Assembly: GCF_014651235.1 (NCBI RefSeq)
Contig: NZ_BMWM01000018.1
Coordinates: 1 to 32,101 of the forward strand
DNA: 32,101 nucleotides
Direction of reading: 5' to 3'
Source of the DNA: Leuconostoc lactis KCTC 3528 = DSM 20202
Lineage (GTDB): Bacteria; Bacillota; Bacilli; Lactobacillales; Lactobacillaceae
Positions 25,525 to 32,101 of this stretch are shown in pieces (within the stretch, counting starts at the first letter, position 1; every line of letters starts with the position of its first letter). The notes under the pieces are model-generated. The model did not search any database. It had not been told where the DNA came from and saw only the letters and a program-made list of their open reading frames with translations. The position numbers and the translations under genes are program-made.

Positions 25525-26847
25525 ATGGCGACGGATCAAAAACTTAATCGCACCATGACATTAATACCGGCAATCTCGACTGTGATGGGCACAGTGATTG
25601 GCGCCGGCGTATTTTACAAAGCCTCAAGTGTGGCATCAGCTACAGGTTCAACCAGCATGTCGTTATTTGTCTGGTTGCTTGGTGGCTTGATTAGTTTAGC
25701 GGCTGGTTTGACTGGCGCTGAATTGGCAGCGGCTTTGCCACAGACCGGTGGGATGCTTGTTTATATCGAGCGCGCATACGGTAAGTTGGCGAGTTATTTG
25801 CTCGGTTGGGCGCAAATCATTATTTATTTCCCGGCAAGTATTGCGGCTAAAGGGGTCATCTTTGGAACACAAGTCGCCAATCTACTGCACTTGGGCGCGG
25901 GCGCGATTATTCCTTCAGGCGTTGCCGCACTGGTCTCAGTTGCGCTAATTAACATGCTTGGTTCAAAGGTGGCCGGACAGTTCCAAGCGGTGACTTTGTT
26001 CTGTAAGCTTATTCCATTGGCCTTGATTATTATCTTTGGGTTGTTGCAACCAGGGGGCGTCGATGTGTCGTTGTTCCCAGTAACACCAGGACATGAAGTT
26101 GGCGGTTGGGCCGCTGCTTTGGGTGGTGGTTTGTTGGCCACGATGTATGCCTATGATGGTTGGATTCACGTTGGTAACATTGCCGGTGAAATGAAGCATC
26201 CTTCACGCGACTTGCCACGGGCGATTGCGGGTGGTTTGTTTGGGATTATGATTATCTATTTGCTTGTGAACTATGCGTTCTTGCATGCCTTGCCATTCCA
26301 AGATATTCAAGGCAACGAAAACACGGCAATGGATGCGGCCCAAGTCATTTTTGGTGGCTTTGGTGGGAAGTTAATTACCATCGGTATTTTGATTTCAATT
26401 TATGGGACGTTGAACGGCTTCACGATGACCGGTATGCGTTTGCCTTATGCGATGGCCTTGGAAAACAGTTTGCCATTTTCAAATCAATTGCTCAAATTAA
26501 ACCGCTTTAAGATTCCGTATGTGGCGGGGATCTTTGAATTGATCGTGTCGATTGCTTTAATGTTTGTCGGCGGCTTTGACATGCTCACAGATATGTTAAT
26601 CTTTGTCATCTGGATTTTCTACACGCTAGTCTTAGTGGCGGTGATTAAACTCCGTCGCGATGAGCCAGATTTGCCACGACCATACCGTGTGCCGCTTTAC
26701 CCTGTCATTCCAATTATTGCCATTTTGGGTGGGGTATTCATTATTGTCATGACATTGTTGACGCAGTTCCAATTGGCCATGAGCGGTGTGCTAGCCACAT
26801 TAGTCGGCCTACCACTCTATTTCTACCGGAAACGGCATCAAAAATGA
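25525..26847 (+). CDS. APC-family amino-acid permease
   Basis: This is a 440-residue membrane protein of the amino acid-polyamine-organocation superfamily with about twelve hydrophobic helices. Helix 1 carries the unwound substrate motif TVMGTVIGAGVFYKAS (about 16-31), followed by GGLISLAAGLTGAELAAALPQTGGMLVYIERAYG, the helix 2 and 3 signature. Helix 6 reads LLATMYAYDGWIHVGNIAGEMKHPSRDLPRAI, close to the SteT/LAT-like exchangers for serine, threonine or other neutral amino acids. The exact substrate cannot be told. AGGGGA precedes the ATG. A strong terminator follows at 26857, and no partner gene is adjacent, so it is a single-gene unit. Confidence 0.92.
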   Translation: MATDQKLNRTMTLIPAISTVMGTVIGAGVFYKASSVASATGSTSMSLFVWLLGGLISLAAGLTGAELAAALPQTGGMLVYIERAYGKLASYLLGWAQIIIYFPASIAAKGVIFGTQVANLLHLGAGAIIPSGVAALVSVALINMLGSKVAGQFQAVTLFCKLIPLALIIIFGLLQPGGVDVSLFPVTPGHEVGGWAAALGGGLLATMYAYDGWIHVGNIAGEMKHPSRDLPRAIAGGLFGIMIIYLLVNYAFLHALPFQDIQGNENTAMDAAQVIFGGFGGKLITIGILISIYGTLNGFTMTGMRLPYAMALENSLPFSNQLLKLNRFKIPYVAGIFELIVSIALMFVGGFDMLTDMLIFVIWIFYTLVLVAVIKLRRDEPDLPRPYRVPLYPVIPIIAILGGVFIIVMTLLTQFQLAMSGVLATLVGLPLYFYRKRHQK

Positions 26848-26856
26848 GATTAAGCA

Positions 26857-26886
26857 AAGCATCTGAGTTATCAGGTGCTTTTTTTT
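26857..26886 (+). terminator. Terminator after the APC permease
   Basis: AAGCATCTGA and TCAGGTGCTT form a 10-bp stem with one G-T pair and a 4-base loop, followed by T6. Confidence 0.93.
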
Positions 26887-26927
26887 ATTGTTAGTGACCG
26901 AACTGATACGGGAACGCGCAGTAGGTT

Positions 26928-26936
26928 TGCTATAAT
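26928..26936 (+). promoter_or_regulatory. Extended -10 promoter of the DUF2130 gene
   Basis: TGC-TATAAT (26928-26936) is a perfect extended -10 box, 51 bp before the start codon. No good -35 box is visible, as is common for extended -10 promoters. Confidence 0.65.
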
Positions 26937-26987
26937 GAAAGCAGTAGCTCATCGTTTGAGGTGGGCATTTGATAGAGGTAGATCATC

Positions 26988-28379
26988 ATGACAAAAGTTA
27001 AATTCCATATTGCATCGCAAACCGAACTCGTCCTTGATCAAGACGCCCATGCTGGGGATGTCATTGATCTCACGGATGAACAAAATATTGATACGAGTAT
27101 TGTCAACGGGAAGATTGCTGATATTTTAGAAGATAAATTAGCGCAAGCACGCGCAGAATGGCTTAAACAACAAGAAAAGCAAGCTGCCGCTGAGCTGGAA
27201 AATCACTTGCAAGCGCAAAAACAGACTATGCAAGCCGAGTTAAACGAGAAGGCGCAACAAATTGTCGCCTTAGAAACGAAGTTAGACAATTTAATGCAGC
27301 AGAACGCTGCAGAATTGCAGTCTCAGCTCGTGCAAAAGGAGTTGGCTATCCAAGACACCTTAGCTAAAAAAGACGCAGAAATCGCGCAATTAGAAGCGAA
27401 ATTTGACGCTGCCAAGCAACAAGGGCAAGCTGAATTGGAAACGGCATTGGTTAAAAAGGATGCAGCCGTGCAAGCCGAATTGGCAACGCGGGATAAAAGA
27501 CTGGCGGAATTGACGTCGCAGTTGGAATTGAAAGAACAAAAACAACAGTTAGAACTAACGAACGTGCAGAACCAGTTTGAAGCGCAGTTAAAAGTCGCCC
27601 AAGAACAAATTGAATTCTATAAGGACTTTAAGGCACGGCAATCGACCAAAGAAATTGGCGAAAGTTTGGAACAATACGCGATGACCGAGTTTAACAAGAT
27701 TCGGTCTTATGCTTTTCCTAATGCCTATTTTGAAAAGGATAATACGTTATCGGAAACCAATTCAAAGGGGGACTTTATTTTCCGTGATTACCAAGATGGG
27801 GTGGAATTTATCAGCATTATGTTTGATATGAAAAACGAAGCCGATACGACAGCAACCAAGCATAAGAACGCTGACTTTTTCAAGGAATTAGATAAAGATC
27901 GCCGCGAAAAGAATACCGAGTATGCCGTATTGGTATCAATGCTGGAAGCGGATAGTGACTTATACAATACCGGTATTGTACAAGTGCCAAACTATGAGAA
28001 AATGTATGTCATTCGCCCGCAATTCTTTATTCAGTTCATCGGGGTGTTGCGTAATGCTGCCCTGAACACGGTGGCGTACAAGCAGGAACTCGCGCAAGTC
28101 CGTGAACAAAACATTGATATCACGCATTTTGAAAGTGATCTGACAAACTTCAAGCAGGCTTTCGGTAAAAATTATCAAAGTGCCTCAAATAACTTTAAGA
28201 AAGCGATTGAAGAAATTGATAAGTCAATTGCTCGGATGGAGGCAGTCAAAAAAGCCCTCACCACTTCAGAAAACCAATTGCGCTTGGCGAACGATAAACT
28301 GGAAGATGTCAGCGTTAAGAAATTAACGAAAAACAATCCAACCATGAAAGCGAAGTTTGATGCGCTTTTAGGGGAGTAA
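26988..28379 (+). CDS. DUF2130 protein: coiled coil plus PD-(D/E)XK-like domain
   Basis: The 463-residue soluble protein has a short N-terminal beta-rich part (1-45), a long coiled coil rich in Glu, Gln, Ala and Leu (about 50-215), and a globular domain (about 220-400) of the DUF2130 family, then another helical tail. The globular part has GESLEQYAMTEF (Glu228), KGDFIFRD (Asp262) and FDMKNE (Asp280, Lys282), spaced as in the PD-(D/E)XK nuclease fold. No catalytic role is established to my knowledge; the nuclease reading is inference. No partner gene shares its transcript upstream, but it directly precedes the defence-like cassette at 28512. Its codon use is like the core genes, unlike that cassette. 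Confidence 0.8.
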   Translation: MTKVKFHIASQTELVLDQDAHAGDVIDLTDEQNIDTSIVNGKIADILEDKLAQARAEWLKQQEKQAAAELENHLQAQKQTMQAELNEKAQQIVALETKLDNLMQQNAAELQSQLVQKELAIQDTLAKKDAEIAQLEAKFDAAKQQGQAELETALVKKDAAVQAELATRDKRLAELTSQLELKEQKQQLELTNVQNQFEAQLKVAQEQIEFYKDFKARQSTKEIGESLEQYAMTEFNKIRSYAFPNAYFEKDNTLSETNSKGDFIFRDYQDGVEFISIMFDMKNEADTTATKHKNADFFKELDKDRREKNTEYAVLVSMLEADSDLYNTGIVQVPNYEKMYVIRPQFFIQFIGVLRNAALNTVAYKQELAQVREQNIDITHFESDLTNFKQAFGKNYQSASNNFKKAIEEIDKSIARMEAVKKALTTSENQLRLANDKLEDVSVKKLTKNNPTMKAKFDALLGE

Positions 28380-28486
28380 GGTAGGATTGATTGTCAGAAT
28401 TTAATTGGGATTTAAACGGTTAAATTCTACTATGTATGTCTTTCTAGTACTAATAATTGAGAGCACCTTTCTAACACATATTAAAT

Positions 28487-28510
28487 GATGGAATGAATGA
28501 TGGAATGAAT
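28487..28510 (+). repeat. 12-bp tandem repeat at the helicase start
   Basis: GATGGAATGAAT is present twice head to tail, ending one base before the ATG at 28512. Each unit carries GGA, a weak ribosome-site element, so copy number could alter initiation. Confidence 0.7.
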
Positions 28511-28511
28511 T

Positions 28512-28892
28512 ATGAAAAATTTTGACAATAAAACAAAACGTTTAGTGGATGATTTAAAAAGTGAATTACACAAAGGTAATAAGCTAAGAATTGCGGCGGC
28601 TTCTTTTTCCATATATGCATACGAAGCATTAAAAAATGAATTATCTAAAATCGATGAATTGCAGTTTTTATTTACAAGTGATCTCTTCACTAAAGAGAAG
28701 GCACCCAAAGAGAAACGTGAATTTTTTATTCCGCGATTGAACCAAGAGCAGAAGATTTATGGGGATGATTTTGAAATTCAGTTGCGAAATGAATTATCTC
28801 AAAAAGCAATTGCAAAAGAGGCGGCAGATTGGATTAGACAAAAAGCAAAATTCAAGTCCAAGACTAACCAATTTAAATGTGACTTACAATGA
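28512..28892 (+). pseudogene. PLD-like/SNF2-type helicase, N-terminal fragment
   Basis: The first ~116 residues match the N-terminal phospholipase D-like part of large SNF2-type helicases found with type III-like methyltransferases: FDNKTKRLVDDLKSEL, the IAAASFSIYAYEALKNEL strand-helix unit, LQFLFTSDLFT and EAADWIRQKAKFKS. At about 28860 the family sequence breaks off and nine unrelated codons follow before a stop. The helicase C-terminal half resumes at once in the next frame. The Walker A and DEAH parts, several hundred residues, are missing. It is therefore one end of an internally deleted gene. Start chosen at the ATG of 28512; the ribosome site is only GGA within a tandem repeat. Confidence 0.75.
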
Positions 28893-30237
28893 CTTATTTG
28901 CCTATATCGACCGAATGAATTTGGAAGTCTATAATCCACTGAAGTATGTCTATCCCTCAAAGCTCTCGAAATATATTGATGATAGTCGTCCGAATGCAGG
29001 CAGTTGGGCAAACCGTGAAAAAGGGCGTAATCAGTTAATGATTACTAACTTGTTGAAACGTGCTGAAAGTTCAATCTATGCCTTTAAATTAACAAGTCAA
29101 CGTATTCTAGAGAATATCAATCAGAAGTTAGCAGCTATCGCACAATTTGAGCAATATAAATCTGAACAAATTGTGGATACGGCCAATGAGTCAGAAGATG
29201 ATGAATTTACGGTTGGAAAAGACTTGAAAATCGATATTGCTGATATGGATTATATTTCATGGCGTCAACAACTACTTGCCGATAAAGAAGTCTTTATAGA
29301 AATGTTAGATGTCGTTGAAACCATAACACCGGCAGATGATTTAAAATTAGCAGAACTTAAAGCACTTATTCAAGATAAGACTCATCACCCAATTAATCCG
29401 GGTAACAAGAAAGTTCTGATTTTTACAGCATTCGCTGATACTGCGGATTATCTTTACGATAATTTACAAGATGTACTATTAAAAGAAAATCAGACCTATA
29501 CCGGGCTGATTTCAGGGACGCGAACTGCCTCAAACATTCCTGAAGGTAACAATGATTTCAATGAGTTATTGACACTTTTCAGTCCCAAATCTAAACATCG
29601 AGATGCGCTTGGTTTAGTTGGTGAATTAGATATCGTGATTGCCACAGATGTGATATCTGAAGGACAAAATTTACAAGATGCCGATTATTTGATTAACTAT
29701 GATATTCATTGGAACCCTGTGAGAATCATTCAACGATTTGGTCGAATAGATCGTATCGGATCAAGTAATACAAAAATCCAAATGGTGAATTTTTGGCCGG
29801 ATATTACGTTGGACGAATATATCAACCTCAAAGCACGTGTTGAAAATCGTGCCAAGTTGGTTGCAATTTCTTCAACAGGAGAAGATACACTTGATAATTC
29901 CGATCCTGATATGGTCTATCGAAAAAAGCAGCTGCAAACGTTACAAAATGAAGTACTAGATCTTGAGGAAATGTCTAGTGGTATGAATATTCTTGATTTG
30001 GGATTAAATGAATTTCAACTAGATTTACAGCAATTGCGTGAAAAATACGGCGATTATGACGCCAAGCCACTAGGAATTCATGCAGTAACACATGCCGATG
30101 AACAGCATCCATCAGGTGTTATCTTTATTCTAAAAAACCGAAATAATGCGATGAATATTGATAGACAAAATCGTTTACATCCATTTTATTTTGTCTATAT
30201 TGCTGATAATGGTGAAAATTGTATCAAATCACTTTAA
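28864..30237 (+). pseudogene. SNF2-type helicase, C-terminal fragment
   Basis: This frame gives the second half of the same helicase: LTNLNVTYNDLFAYIDRM, NLLKRAESSIYAFKLTSQRIL, motif IV VLIFTAFADTADYLYDNL, motif V ATDVISEGQNLQDADYLINYD and motif VI QRFGRIDRIGS (about 29700-29765). A C-terminal extension follows to ADNGE. The frame is open upstream to 28759, but homology begins only after the deletion joint near 28860. Without the N-terminal RecA lobe (Walker A, DEAH) it cannot hydrolyse ATP. At 30214-30218 an extra A (GAAAATT where the family reading needs GAAATT) shifts the frame and ends the product at 30237; the rest is in the next ORF. Two independent lesions argue for decay. Confidence 0.8.
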
Positions 30238-30517
30238 TCCCAAGCAAATACTAGATGATATGCGTTTTTTGACAAAAGATAAGGGAACACCAATCAAACA
30301 ATTGACGCAATCATTTAATCAAGAAACACAAGATGGTCGTGATATGTCACATTATTCTAATCTATTGAATCAAGCTATTAATTCAATGGTGGACATGAAA
30401 ACAGAAAAAGATGTGGATAGTTTGTTCTTGGACGGGCCAACAACTGCGCTTGAAAATGATGTGCATGGTCTTGATGATTTTGAGTTGATTGATTTTCTTG
30501 TTGTGAGGGGAGAGTAG
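30218..30517 (+). pseudogene. Helicase C-terminal tail after the second frameshift
   Basis: Reading on from 30218, the frame continues the helicase: IVSNHFNPKQILDDMRFLTK, then QSFNQETQDGRDMSHYSNLLNQAINSMV and a terminal FELIDFLVVRGE. It joins the previous fragment seamlessly if one A is removed from the run at 30215-30218. The open frame reaches back to 30158, but its upstream part is out-of-frame sequence. The stop lies two bases before the DUF4391 gene, as in an operon. Confidence 0.7.
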
Positions 30518-30519
30518 GC

Positions 30520-31074
30520 ATGATCATTGCGTTACCACCAACAACATTGGTCAATCGTATCGTTCCAAAAGATCGATTTAAATTCACTGATGCCACTAAA
30601 ATTAATCGTATACGGTGGGTGGCAAAACTTGCCGCCAACACACTTAACATATCTACACCGCATTTATTAGAATTAGAGATATTTGCCGTTGATATGCCAG
30701 AATTTGATCAGACAGTGCTTATAAAAATTCAGGAAAAGATACCACATTGTATCTTATTTATTGTTAACGATAACTGGATTGGGATGATATATCAGGATAA
30801 GCTATACGGGCGCGTATTTCAAGAACAGTTAACGATTCAAGGGCTCGATTTGGACGCTGTTCGGGAGCACTTTATACGACAAATTCTCAACTTACCAGTT
30901 AGTACGCACACATTAACTGAGCAAATCAATCAGTATGAGCAAGCGCAGTTGTTACGGGCACAAATTCAGTCACTAAACAATAGTATTAAACGTGAAAAGC
31001 AGTTGAATAAAAAACAAGCATTAGCACGACAACGTTATGCATTAGAACAACAACTTAGCGAATTAGGAGAATAA
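30520..31074 (+). CDS. DUF4391 domain-containing protein
   Basis: The 184-residue protein is of the DUF4391 type: MIIALPPTTLVNRIVPKDRF at the N-terminus, IRWVAKLAANTLNI, a beta-rich middle with LEIFAVDMPEFDQTVLIKIQEKIPH, and a C-terminal coiled coil (about 130-182, YEQAQLLRAQIQSLNNSIKREKQLNKKQ). Such proteins usually lie between a SNF2-type helicase and a type III-like methyltransferase, as here. Their role is unknown to me; binding or bridging the partner enzymes is a guess from the coiled coil. AGGGGAGAG precedes the ATG, and the frame is intact although the genes on both sides are broken. The next gene starts one base after its stop. Confidence 0.75.
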   Translation: MIIALPPTTLVNRIVPKDRFKFTDATKINRIRWVAKLAANTLNISTPHLLELEIFAVDMPEFDQTVLIKIQEKIPHCILFIVNDNWIGMIYQDKLYGRVFQEQLTIQGLDLDAVREHFIRQILNLPVSTHTLTEQINQYEQAQLLRAQIQSLNNSIKREKQLNKKQALARQRYALEQQLSELGE

Positions 31075-31075
31075 G

Positions 31076-32050
31076 ATGACAGCAAAACCGGAAAAAGTAG
31101 ACTTATCAGACGTGAAGACACGACGTGTTGATGAGTCACTTATTGAGGAGCTACGAGATTTATTTGCTCGAGCCGAAGATCAAAAAGAGCGTTATGACTT
31201 TACTTGGAATGGTAAAGCTAAAGCATACTTTGAAGCTGCAACGCCAAGTACTAAGACATTGCATCCACAGCCAGAAGAAAGCTATGGCTATACTGATGAT
31301 CAGTATACTGAAAAGTTGAATACTTTTAATGATTCCGAGAATTTATTTATTACTGGTGATAATTTAGAAGCACTAAAACTACTTCAAGAATCGTATCTTA
31401 ATAAAATTGATGTGATTTACATTGATCCGCCCTACAACACGGGGAAAGACTTTGTCTATCATGATAACTTCAAACAAACTCAAAAAGAAGCCGACGTTGC
31501 AGAAGGAAATATTGATGATGATGGTAATCGTCTCGTAAAAAATGATAAATCATCTGGGCGCTATCATTCTGATTGGTTATCAATGATGTATCCACGGTTG
31601 AAGTTGGCGCGGAATTTGTTATCTAATACTGGCGTAATCTTCGTGTCAATTGATGATAATGAACAAGCAAATTTGAAGTTGTTAATGGATGAGATATTTG
31701 GAGAAGATAATTTTGCAGCTTCAATAATTCATCAACGGGCCAAAGGCGGCGGAATGGCAAAGAGTTTTGTAAAAGCTCATGATTACATTCATATTTATGC
31801 TAAAAATGTGAGTGAAATTGATATAAAACAGAAAAAAATTGTACAAACAAAAACTGTAACTATTGATGGCAAAGAGTATTTTATAAATAATGATCTTTTT
31901 AGAAGAGGATTTGGTAGAAAAGGACGAGATGTTGAGCATCGGGATTATTTCTATGAAGAACTAATTAAGTTAGATAAATACAGAATTGACGTTGAAAATG
32001 GTTTGAAATCAGGAAAGTATTTTTTGCAAGAGGCAGATTGTAAAATTTAA
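31076..32050 (+). pseudogene. mod: Type III-like DNA methyltransferase (Mod), truncated by IS end
   Basis: This is a beta-class amino-methyltransferase that would methylate adenine with S-adenosylmethionine. Visible are LFITGDNLEALKLLQESYLNKIDVIYIDPPYNTGKD with the catalytic DPPY at 117-120, then HSDWLSMMYPRLKLARNLLSNTGVIFVSIDDNEQANLKLLMDEIFG, the standard type III Mod layout. The native protein ends near residue 320 (YFLQEA); DCKI and the stop come from the IS end at 32031. The target-recognition domain and the AdoMet-binding motif I, which lie C-terminal in this class, are missing. Full Mod proteins are about twice as long. AGGAGA precedes the start. A Res subunit would be expected beyond the window. 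Confidence 0.87.
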
Positions 32051-32101
32051 GTTGAACATTTAAGTGGACAGAAAAACCCATCAAGGTCTTTAATGGTGTT
32101 A
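32031..32101. repeat. Right copy of the 71-bp terminal inverted repeat, probable IS end
   Basis: Exact reverse complement of bases 2-72. It begins inside the mod gene and runs to the window edge. Since typical IS terminal inverted repeats are shorter than 71 bp and imperfect, these are more likely the same end of two IS copies than the two ends of one. Confidence 0.8.

Overview
The window looks like chromosomal DNA from a low-to-mid-GC lactic acid bacterium of the Leuconostoc/Weissella group, with Weissella my best guess. The grounds are the pth-mfd-rqcP-divIC-tilS-hpt-ftsH-hslO-lysS housekeeping block, a mannose PTS followed by a DUF956 gene, HrcA/CIRCE-controlled groESL, and CcpA-type carbon control. 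The genus is inferred from gene content and order, not from a database match.

Layout. 1-72: end of a probable insertion sequence. 71-2092: mannose-family PTS, with manX cut by that end and manY and manZ intact. 2228-3438: manO-like DUF956 gene and a YitT-family membrane protein. 3496-5621: groESL with promoter, CIRCE and terminator. 5684-10181: trehalose unit, with cre, a probable TreR operator, EIIA, a frameshifted EIIBC, phospho-trehalase and a convergent GntR/UTRA repressor. 10332-11895: UbiA/MenA-type prenyltransferase and a convergent CBS-ACT protein. 12015-23517: a long plus-strand run of housekeeping genes (pth, mfd, rqcP, divIC, tilS, hpt, ftsH, hslO, lysS). 23601-23973: two identical tRNA-Asn genes and a tRNA-Thr. 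24052-25390: a minus-strand MFS transporter behind a structured leader with a terminator. 25525-26847: an APC-family amino-acid permease. 26988-28379: a coiled-coil DUF2130 protein with a nuclease-like motif set. 28512-32050: a decayed, AT-richer restriction-type module: a PLD/SNF2-like helicase broken by an internal deletion and a frameshift, an intact DUF4391 protein, and a type III-like DNA methyltransferase cut by a second copy of the same IS end.

How the parts work together. The mannose and trehalose PTS import sugars; CcpA (cre) and TreR probably gate the trehalose genes. GroESL, FtsH and Hsp33 handle protein quality control. Mfd, TilS, Hpt, Pth, RqcP and LysS serve transcription-coupled repair, tRNA decoding, purine salvage and ribosome rescue. 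The right end is accessory, defence-like DNA.

The most noteworthy points are: an Hsp33 homologue with no cysteine at all; a leader RNA with a long hairpin, a 20-codon ORF and a terminator ahead of the MFS gene; a lysS leader whose Shine-Dalgarno is separated from the ATG by a perfect hairpin; a frameshift in the trehalose EIIBC; the broken helicase/DUF4391/Mod cassette; and 71-bp inverted IS-end sequences closing both ends of the window, each inside a disrupted gene.
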